A DNA stretch of 10,222 nucleotides from Desulfobacteraceae bacterium (GTDB lineage: Bacteria; Desulfobacterota; DSM-4660; Desulfatiglandales; Desulfatiglandaceae), in contig JAUWPC010000105.1 of the NCBI GenBank assembly GCA_030611815.1, positions 1 to 10,222 on the forward strand. Reading direction: 5' to 3'. The notes under the pieces were generated by a model, which saw only the letters and a program-made list of their open reading frames with translations, was not told the origin of the DNA and made no database searches. The translations under genes and the position numbers were made by a program. Of the stretch, positions 5,102-10,222 are shown in pieces (the stretch's first letter is position 1; the number at the start of each line of letters is the position of its first letter).

Positions 5102-5923
5102 GTGAAACAGAAAATCAAAATCGGTTCGTTGACCATAGAGGCAGATGGTCCGTTTTTTCTGATTGCGGGTCCTTGTGTTATTGAGGACGAGAATACTACT
5201 TTGGAGGTTGCCGGTTTCTTAAGAGAGATGCGCGAGAAGCTGAGTATCCCGATTATCTTTAAGACCTCCTATGACAAGGCCAACCGGACGTCTTTGGGCT
5301 CTTTTAGGGGGCCCGGCGTGGACAAGGGCCTTGGCATCATTCAGAAAGTTAAGGATGCGACCGGTTTGCCGGTCCTTTCAGATGTCCACCGAATAGGTGA
5401 AGTAGAGAAGGCGGCAGAGGTCCTTGACGTGATTCAGATCCCTGCATTTTTGTGCAGGCAGACCGATTTGATATTAGCTGCCGCTCAATCAGGGCGACCC
5501 ATTAATATCAAGAAAGGCCAGTTTATTTCTCCTAAGGAGATAGGCCCGACCATTGAAAAAGTGACATCCACCGGAAATCGTAATATAATTATTACTGAGA
5601 GGGGGACCTTTTTCGGTTATAATAATCTCGTGGTTGATATGAGGTCTATAGCCATAATGAAAGGATTCGGCTTCCCCGTTGTATTTGACGCTACTCATAG
5701 TGTGCAACTCCCTGGAGGCGACGGAACCCGTTCAGGAGGAGAGAGGGAGTTTGTGAGCCACCTTTCCAAGGCCGCTGTTGCTGCCGGGGCGGACGGGGTT
5801 TTTATAGAAATCCATCCAGACCCTGACTCAGCCCTGTGCGACGGGCCAAATTCACTGCCTCTCCATGAAGTCGAATCGTTGCTGTGCATGCTCAAGGATA
5901 TCCATGGCCTCATAAGATCTTGA
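5102..5923 (+). CDS. kdsA: 3-deoxy-D-manno-octulosonate 8-phosphate synthase
   Basis: Joins phosphoenolpyruvate and arabinose 5-phosphate into KDO 8-phosphate (EC 2.5.1.55), the first committed step to the KDO sugar of the LPS inner core; cytoplasmic. 273 residues, full length for the family. The GTG at 5102 is preferred because AGAGG lies 8 bases upstream; GTG at 5093 would add three residues. Seen: IAGPCVIE (Cys25), FKTSYDKANR, VDKGL, SDVH, IQIPAFLCRQTDL, NIKKGQF and FDATHSVQ (His199), then Glu236 and Asp247 (DGPNSLPL). The Cys-His-Glu-Asp spacing of 174, 37 and 11 residues equals that of the Aquifex aeolicus metal ligands C11, H185, E222 and D233. This places it in the metal-dependent class; E. 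coli KdsA has Asn in place of the Cys. First gene of the plus-strand cluster; kdsC follows after 128 bases. Confidence 0.97.
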   Translation: MKQKIKIGSLTIEADGPFFLIAGPCVIEDENTTLEVAGFLREMREKLSIPIIFKTSYDKANRTSLGSFRGPGVDKGLGIIQKVKDATGLPVLSDVHRIGEVEKAAEVLDVIQIPAFLCRQTDLILAAAQSGRPINIKKGQFISPKEIGPTIEKVTSTGNRNIIITERGTFFGYNNLVVDMRSIAIMKGFGFPVVFDATHSVQLPGGDGTRSGGEREFVSHLSKAAVAAGADGVFIEIHPDPDSALCDGPNSLPLHEVESLLCMLKDIHGLIRS

Positions 5924-6023
5924 CTCCCATCATCTTCTTGGCACGGACACCCTTCCGGTTTATGTTCTCTGCGTCAGATTCATTATAACAGGTCTTTGGT
6001 TCAGATTTTCAGGTCTTGATTTG

Positions 6024-6035
6024 CCCTTCGAAGGG
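6024..6035. repeat. 12-base perfect palindrome before kdsC
   Basis: CCCTTCGAAGGG is a perfect dyad 16 bases before the kdsC start codon, just ahead of its GAGG ribosome binding site. It could be an operator or a small hairpin affecting translation; a chance palindrome is also possible. Confidence 0.3.
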
Positions 6036-6051
6036 GTTATGAGGTACTTAG

Positions 6052-6573
6052 ATGAAAGAGAAGGCTGCCAGTATTAAATTGCTAATTCTGGACGTTGACG
6101 GCGTGTTGACGGACGGTCGCATAACCATGAACGAAAGAGGCGAAGAGGTCAAATCATTTAATGTAAAAGATGGTCTTGGATTGAAGATGCTTATGTCCGC
6201 GGGAATAGAGGTTGTTATCATCACAGGGCGAAAATCAATGGTGGTGGAGCATCGGGCTAAGGAACTCGGTATTGACGAGGTATGGCAGGGCATTAAAGAT
6301 AAAAAGGCGTTGTGCAAAAAGATAATCGGAGAAAAAGGGCTCAAGAAAAAAGAGGTATGTTGTATTGGGGATGATCTTCCTGATCTGGCAATGTTTATGG
6401 AGGCAGGTCTCAGGATAGCGGTTGCTGACGGCGTGGAGGAGGTTCGTGAAGAAGCTGATTTTGTTACAGAGAAAAAAGGGGGGTACGGGGCTGTAAGAGA
6501 GGCGTGCGAATGGATATTGAAGAGCAAGGGGGCGTGGCCTAAAATTGGCTTTACAGAACAAAGCGGGGGTTGA
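6052..6573 (+). CDS. kdsC: KDO 8-phosphate phosphatase (HAD family)
   Basis: Hydrolyses KDO 8-phosphate to KDO and phosphate (EC 3.1.3.45), the step after KdsA. 173 residues, within the normal 170-190 range of the cap-less C0 HAD group that forms tetramers. Seen: motif I LDVDGVLTDG with nucleophile Asp14 and general acid Asp16; the VKDGLGLKML block (38-47) typical of KdsC; motif II IITGR (Thr58); lysine of motif III near 82-85; motif IV IGDDLPDL (Asp107, Asp108, Asp111) binding magnesium; and the C-terminal GGYGAVREACEWIL. ATG at 6052 with GAGG 7 bases upstream. No kdsD isomerase lies between kdsA and kdsC, unlike in some genomes; the arabinose 5-phosphate supply must be encoded elsewhere. 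lptC follows after 15 bases. Confidence 0.95.
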   Translation: MKEKAASIKLLILDVDGVLTDGRITMNERGEEVKSFNVKDGLGLKMLMSAGIEVVIITGRKSMVVEHRAKELGIDEVWQGIKDKKALCKKIIGEKGLKKKEVCCIGDDLPDLAMFMEAGLRIAVADGVEEVREEADFVTEKKGGYGAVREACEWILKSKGAWPKIGFTEQSGG

Positions 6574-6588
6574 TATAGTACGGTCTCT

Positions 6589-7164
6589 ATGAAAATTCTC
6601 TTCAAGAGACATTGGCCCCTCTTAGGATTAGGGGCGTTGCTGGTTTTAGTTACCTTTTACCTTGCAAAATCGGGAAAAGAGCTTCTAAAGACGACTGCTC
6701 TTTTGAAAAATATCGTGTCAGGTGAGGGACTTGAGCTCAAGGATGTCCACTATCGCCAGGATGATCCGGATGAAAAGATGAAATGGGTTCTTGATGCTGA
6801 AGAAGTTCGATTTTCCGAAGATATGAAGACTATCCGGTTTTATGACTTTAAACTGAAGGTTGAACCTGAAGGAAAACCCTGGTTTAAACTCAGCGGGAAA
6901 AGAGGAAATTATTTTAAAGATTCCGGAAAAATCGAGCTATGGGGCAATTTGGAAGGGTTTTACGGCGACAAATATAAGATCTTTACGGATTATGTGTTGA
7001 TAGACGAAAAACTCGGACATTTAAGAACAGAAAAACCTGTCAAGATAGTAGGCCCGTTTTTCAATGTTAAAGGGAGGGGCCTTTTTGCAGATATGACCAA
7101 GGAAAAGATTAAAATATTATCAGACGTTACCACCATAATAAATGAGGAGCCTGCGACCCGATGA
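6589..7164 (+). CDS. lptC: LPS export protein LptC
   Basis: 191 residues. Residues 1-10 are short and basic, 11-26 form one transmembrane helix (LLGLGALLVLVTFYLA), and the remainder is a periplasmic beta-jellyroll of the LptC/OstA type. Features seen: the early GLELKDVHYRQDD...KWVLDAEEVRFSEDMKTIRFYDF block, in which LptC proteins begin the first strands, and SGKRGNYFKDSGKIELWGNLEG, the repeated beta-hairpin signature shared with LptA. Known role: sits with LptBFG at the inner membrane and hands LPS to the LptA bridge. No LptF or LptG gene is in the window. The ATG at 6589 has no strong ribosome binding site and follows kdsC by 15 bases, so translation may be coupled. The stop overlaps the lptA start (ATGA at 7161-7164). 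Confidence 0.9.
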   Translation: MKILFKRHWPLLGLGALLVLVTFYLAKSGKELLKTTALLKNIVSGEGLELKDVHYRQDDPDEKMKWVLDAEEVRFSEDMKTIRFYDFKLKVEPEGKPWFKLSGKRGNYFKDSGKIELWGNLEGFYGDKYKIFTDYVLIDEKLGHLRTEKPVKIVGPFFNVKGRGLFADMTKEKIKILSDVTTIINEEPATR

Positions 7165-7727
7165 GAGACCTGAGACATACTTTATTGCTATTTTTTGCAG
7201 CCCTGTTATCACTGACTATGTGGTCGCATCCTGCACAATCTGCAAGCTCGGAAAACCAAGCCAAAAAGGGTGCGTCAAAACCGATAGTGATAAATTCCAC
7301 CACCTTGGAAGCAGATAATAAAAAAAAGACGGTGACATTTACAGGTGATGTAGAGGCTCAGATGGACAATTTTGCTGTATACTGTCACAAAATGGTAGTC
7401 TATTTTGAAGAAGCGCCTGAAAAGAAGGGGTCCGGAGAAACAGCTACTAAAATAGACAAGATAGTTGCCACAGGAGACGTTAAAATTGTTCGGGCCGAGG
7501 GTGGAGTTGCAACCGGAAAAAAGGCCGTGTACTACCAGTTAGATGAAAAATTGGTCCTTACGGGGAAACCGGTTGTGAAGCAGGGGAATAATTTCGTTGA
7601 GGGGGATCGAATAACGCTTTTTTTGAAAGAAGATCGAAGTGTTGTAGAAAGCTTACAGGATAAGAAAGTGAGGGCCGTCATCTTTCCCGGGCAAGTGAAG
7701 GGGCAGGGCCTTGACCGTGGTAAATGA
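7161..7727 (+). CDS. lptA: Periplasmic LPS bridge protein LptA
   Basis: 188 residues. Start ATG at 7161 overlaps the lptC stop in an ATGA, typical of coupled genes. Residues 1-28 are a signal peptide (LLLFFAALLSLTMW core, PAQSA before SS). The mature protein has the OstA-like domain: INSTTLEADNKKKTVTFTGDVEAQ (44-67), IDKIVATGDVKIVRAEGGVATGKKAVY and LVLTGKPVVKQGNNFVEGDRI. These repeated TGDV/TG.P turns are the LptA jellyroll strands. Known role: oligomerises in the periplasm and forms the hydrophobic groove carrying LPS from LptC to LptD. The acidic, lysine-rich insertion EEAPEKKGSGETATK lies between strands. The end overlaps the lptB start. Confidence 0.92.
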   Translation: MRDLRHTLLLFFAALLSLTMWSHPAQSASSENQAKKGASKPIVINSTTLEADNKKKTVTFTGDVEAQMDNFAVYCHKMVVYFEEAPEKKGSGETATKIDKIVATGDVKIVRAEGGVATGKKAVYYQLDEKLVLTGKPVVKQGNNFVEGDRITLFLKEDRSVVESLQDKKVRAVIFPGQVKGQGLDRGK

Positions 7728-8445
7728 AATGCTCCAGGCAGAAGGCCTGGTAAAGATCTACAGCGGAAAGCGGGTTGTCGATCGGGTAAACATAGAGGTT
7801 AAACGACAGGAGATTGTCGGTCTTCTCGGTCCGAACGGGGCAGGCAAGACCACCACGTTTTATATGATGGTAGGTCTTGCTCATCCTGATGAGGGGATGA
7901 TCTTTTTAGACGGCAAAGATATCACCAGTGATCCGATGTACCGCAGGGCCAGGAAAGGAATCAGTTATCTCGCCCAGGAGCCCTCAGTATTCAGAAAACT
8001 AACTGTAGAGCAGAACTTGCTTGCAATCTTGGAGATCTTGGATGTCCCTTCCCATAAGAGGAAATCACGCATCCAAGAAGCCTTGACAGAACTTGGTATT
8101 GACCATTTGGCTAAACAAAAGGCCATGTCCCTTTCCGGAGGAGAGCGGCGGAGGCTGGAAATAACCAGAGCACTTATTACAGATCCAAGGTTTATGCTTT
8201 TAGATGAACCCTTTGCAGGGATTGATCCGCTTGCCATAAATGACATCCAGCAGATCATCAAACAGTTGCGAGAACGGGGCCTTGGCATCATAATTTCTGA
8301 CCATAATGTCAGAGAAACATTAAGCGCCTGTGACAGGGCTTATATTATAAACCAAGGCAAAATCATCGAAGAGGGGCCCCCAGACAATATCGTGAAGAGC
8401 AAAATTGCCCGGAGCGTTTATCTGGGTGACGACTTTAATCTATAG
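7717..8445 (+). CDS. lptB: LPS export ABC transporter ATPase LptB
   Basis: 242 residues from the GTG at 7717, chosen because CAGGG lies about 8 bases upstream; TTG at 7711 or ATG at 7729 are alternatives. It overlaps the lptA end. Seen: Walker A GPNGAGKTT (38-46), followed by TFYMMVGL, typical of LptB; Q-loop at Gln87 (LAQEPSVF); signature LSGGERRRLEI (139-149); Walker B FMLLDEP with catalytic Glu164; FAGIDPLA D-loop; H-loop His196 (SDHNV). Known role: the cytoplasmic ATPase dimer that powers LPS extraction by LptFG and passage to LptC and LptA. All catalytic residues are present, so it should be active. The order lptC-lptA-lptB followed by rpoN is as in many Proteobacteria. Confidence 0.97.
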   Translation: MVNEMLQAEGLVKIYSGKRVVDRVNIEVKRQEIVGLLGPNGAGKTTTFYMMVGLAHPDEGMIFLDGKDITSDPMYRRARKGISYLAQEPSVFRKLTVEQNLLAILEILDVPSHKRKSRIQEALTELGIDHLAKQKAMSLSGGERRRLEITRALITDPRFMLLDEPFAGIDPLAINDIQQIIKQLRERGLGIIISDHNVRETLSACDRAYIINQGKIIEEGPPDNIVKSKIARSVYLGDDFNL

Positions 8446-8545
8446 GATTTATGGTAAGCGTTCACAGGTTCAGAATTTTTCTCCTAAAGCTAACTACTGA
8501 CAATGATTCGTAATTTACGGTAAGAAAGACCTTTTACGGGCGTAT

Positions 8546-8612
8546 CATAATCTTAATCGTACTCTTAATCATAATCGTGTTGAGTAAGATTAGGATTATG
8601 ATTAAGATTATG
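8546..8612. repeat. Long AT-rich imperfect hairpin
   Basis: Arms 8546-8576 and 8582-8612 pair at 26 of 31 positions, plus two G-U pairs if RNA, around a 5-base loop; the outer 13 pairs (CATAATCTTAATC) are perfect. The arms are built from repeated ATAATC and TTAATC units. No T-run follows, so it is not a classical terminator. Confidence 0.7.
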
Positions 8613-8632
8613 AAATAGGAAACCTATTTCAT
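8610..8632. repeat. Perfect 10-base-pair hairpin
   Basis: ATGAAATAGG, AAA, CCTATTTCAT: ten perfect pairs with a three-base loop. It shares bases 8610-8612 with the longer hairpin before it, so the two full stems exclude one another. Confidence 0.65.
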
Positions 8633-8710
8633 CCCTTAACCTTTGAACCCGTGAACGGTTACCAAAAAAGTACCTATCCAAGAAACCAAAAACAAATTCT
8701 TGAAGGCTAT

Positions 8711-8731
8711 ATGAATTCGTTATGGCATTAG
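8711..8731 (+). CDS. Possible six-codon leader ORF overlapping the rpoN start
   Basis: ATG at 8711 reads MNSLWH and stops at TAG 8729-8731, ten bases into rpoN in another frame. GAAGG at 8702-8706 sits 4 bases before this ATG but 15 bases before the rpoN ATG at 8722, which is too far for efficient direct use. Ribosomes finishing here could restart at rpoN. Too short for any homology evidence; its translation is a hypothesis. Confidence 0.25.
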   Translation: MNSLWH

Positions 8732-10200
8732 AACTAAGACAATCATTAAGCCTTACCCAGCAGCTTGTCATGACCCCCCAGCTGCAGCAGGCTATTAAAC
8801 TCCTCCAACTCTCAAGGCTGGAACTCCTTGAAACCGTCTCCCAGGAAATGGAGGAAAATCCTGTACTGGAAGAGGGTGCAGATGGGGAATCTGAGCAGGA
8901 TGAGGGGAGAGATGGGGAATCTGAGCAGGATGAGGGGGGAGATGCGGGAAAAGATGAACCGTCCGAAGAACCTCCTCCTGCGCTCCCTGAAGTGACTGTA
9001 GAGGAGCGGGCCCGCGATGATGTGGACTGGGAGACCTATCTTACAGAATATAACACCGGTTGGGCTGAGCCCCGTTACGAGGAAAGAGATGCCCCGTCCT
9101 TTGACAATATTACCGACACCAAGACGAATCTTTCCTCTCACCTTATCTGGCAACTCAACATGAGCAGTATGGATGAGGCGCAAAAAGAGATTGGAATCCA
9201 CATCATAGGAAATTTGGATGAAGATGGATATTTGGACATCCCTTTGGAAGAAATCTCACAGGTTACAGGACATTCCCTTAAAAAGGCAATTGAAACTCTC
9301 CGTTTGATTCAGGTCTTTGATCCAGTGGGGGTGGCAGCCCGAGACGTCCGGGAATCTCTGCTCATTCAGGCCAGATTTCAAAATCTTGAGGGAACCATAG
9401 TAGAAAAAATAATTATGGAGCACCTGAAGGATCTGGAAGAGAAGAGATACGACCGAATTGCGGATAGTCTTTTGGTTCCCGTTGAGGATGTGGTCGCCGC
9501 TGTATCCGTTATTCAGGGGCTGGATCCGAGGCCCGGCAGGGTCTACTTGAATGAGGAGATCATCTATATAACACCCGACATTTATGTCGTAAACGTGGGT
9601 GATAATTATGAGATTGTAACAAATGACGATGGCTTGCCCAAATTGAGGATAAATAATTATTATAAAAAACTGTTGCAGAATAAAGGCTCCTTATCAGAGG
9701 AGACAAATGCCTACATCCAGGAAAAACTGAGATCCGCAGCCTGGTTGATAAAGAGTATCAACCAGCGTCAAAGGACCTTATTTCGGGTAACAGAGAGTAT
9801 TGTCCGCTTTCAGAGAGAGTTTTTTGATAAGGGTATCACTCATCTCAAGCCCCTCGTCCTTCGTAACGTGGCTGAAGACATCGAAATGCACGAGTCCACT
9901 GTCAGCAGGGTAACCACAAACAAATATGTTAATACCCCGCAAGGTCTCTTTGAGCTTAAATTCTTTTTTAACAGTTCTATCAGTATGTTTGACGGAGATG
10001 CCCTTGCATCTGAAAGCGTAAAAGAACATATCCGCAATATTATCAAAAACGAAGACAAAGCCAAGCCCTACAGCGACAAAGAGATTGAAAAAATGATGAA
10101 GCGACTTAACATTAACGTTGCCCGTCGTACAGTTGCTAAATATCGAGAGTCAATGGCAATCCTTCCGTCGAGAAAACGTAAGGAACCGTTGCTGAAGTAG
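8722..10200 (+). CDS. rpoN: RNA polymerase sigma-54 factor
   Basis: 492 residues, normal size for RpoN. It directs RNA polymerase to -24/-12 promoters that need AAA+ activators. Seen in order: glutamine- and leucine-rich region I (1-50: LELRQSLSLTQQLVMTPQLQ, then AIKLLQLSRLELL and EMEENPVLE), an acidic region II (51-125), the core-binding domain (about 130-315, with NLDEDGYLDIPLEEI, VFDPVGVAARDVRE and LDPRPGR), a helix-turn-helix near 381-400 (RNVAEDIEMHESTVSRVTTN, followed by KYVNTPQGLFELKFFF), and the RpoN box ARRTVAKYRE at 467-476, which reads the -24 element. Residues 54-73 are two copies of a ten-residue acidic unit. Start ATG at 8722 gives the standard N-terminus but has no close ribosome binding site. 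It follows lptB by 276 bases, possibly with its own promoter, which I could not identify. Confidence 0.98.
   Translation: MALELRQSLSLTQQLVMTPQLQQAIKLLQLSRLELLETVSQEMEENPVLEEGADGESEQDEGRDGESEQDEGGDAGKDEPSEEPPPALPEVTVEERARDDVDWETYLTEYNTGWAEPRYEERDAPSFDNITDTKTNLSSHLIWQLNMSSMDEAQKEIGIHIIGNLDEDGYLDIPLEEISQVTGHSLKKAIETLRLIQVFDPVGVAARDVRESLLIQARFQNLEGTIVEKIIMEHLKDLEEKRYDRIADSLLVPVEDVVAAVSVIQGLDPRPGRVYLNEEIIYITPDIYVVNVGDNYEIVTNDDGLPKLRINNYYKKLLQNKGSLSEETNAYIQEKLRSAAWLIKSINQRQRTLFRVTESIVRFQREFFDKGITHLKPLVLRNVAEDIEMHESTVSRVTTNKYVNTPQGLFELKFFFNSSISMFDGDALASESVKEHIRNIIKNEDKAKPYSDKEIEKMMKRLNINVARRTVAKYRESMAILPSRKRKEPLLK
8881..8940 (+). repeat. 30-base tandem duplication inside rpoN region II
   Basis: Bases 8881-8910 and 8911-8940 match at 29 of 30 positions (difference at 8908/8938). 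They encode DGESEQDEGR and DGESEQDEGG, residues 54-73, so the duplication keeps the frame and adds ten residues to the variable acidic linker. Confidence 0.9.
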
Positions 10201-10222
10201 TGTCTGAACGAAAACCCTGTTC

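Larger units (their letters stand above)
8453..8663. repeat. MITE-like element with 22-base inverted ends between lptB and rpoN
   Basis: The left end 8453-8474 (starting GGTAAGCGTTCAC) and the right end 8642-8663 (ending GTGAACGGTTACC) are inverted copies matching at 19 of 22 positions. They bound 211 bases that start 8 bases after the lptB stop and stop 58 bases before rpoN. There is no open frame of note inside, but there are at least two strong internal hairpins. No target-site duplication is clear. It may be a non-autonomous mobile element, a REP-like structural repeat, or an RNA element in the lptB-rpoN message. Confidence 0.45.

Noticed and set aside
6048..6605. 185-codon minus-strand open frame
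   Set aside because: Antisense shadow of kdsC; serine- and proline-rich with no family pattern.
8546..8632. Rho-independent terminator after lptB
   Set aside because: The hairpins are AT-rich and not followed by a T-run, so they were recorded as repeats only.
8881..8940. CRISPR-like repeat
   Set aside because: Two directly adjacent copies with no spacers inside the rpoN coding frame; a tandem duplication.

Overview
The window looks like chromosomal DNA of a Gram-negative, LPS-making anaerobe, most likely a member of the Desulfobacterota (former Deltaproteobacteria). This rests on the gene order kdsA-kdsC-lptC-lptA-lptB-rpoN, a metal-dependent type KdsA, an OprO/OprP-type porin end and a reductive dehalogenase homologue. 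The assignment is inferred from gene content, not from a search. No rRNA, tRNA, CRISPR array or transposase gene was seen.

Left part, 1-2141: the C-terminal end of a phosphate-selective-type porin (+ strand), then two separate minus-strand genes. One encodes a small exported protein with two exactly spaced four-cysteine repeats. The other encodes a flavodoxin-fold protein. The 341 bases between the flavodoxin gene and the next gene hold no convincing gene.

Middle part, 2142-4120: a minus-strand reductive dehalogenase homologue (rdhA-like) with two 4Fe-4S motifs but no Tat signal and no visible rdhB anchor gene. Divergent from it is a plus-strand two-gene toxin-antitoxin module (BrnT-like toxin, ribbon-helix-helix antitoxin). 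The two units are separated by fewer than 100 bases, and good sigma-70-type promoters for both directions overlap there. Immediately behind the antitoxin stop lies a minus-strand coding remnant resembling an outer-membrane beta-barrel protein, which suggests a past insertion or deletion ending at this point.

Right of this, 4122-4950: a minus-strand pair with its own strong promoter, encoding a Rap1a/Tai-type secreted protein and a glycine-zipper lipoprotein. The predicted transcript begins at or just before a small stem-loop.

Right half, 5029-10200: a plus-strand envelope cluster. KdsA and KdsC make KDO for the LPS inner core. LptC, LptA and LptB are the inner-membrane bitopic subunit, periplasmic bridge and ATPase of LPS export. 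The cluster ends with rpoN (sigma-54). Between lptB and rpoN lies a 211-base stretch bounded by 22-base inverted repeats (19/22 matching) with nested hairpins inside, resembling a small non-autonomous mobile element. rpoN has a 30-base tandem duplication in its acidic linker and lacks a well-placed ribosome binding site; a six-codon leader ORF overlaps its start codon.
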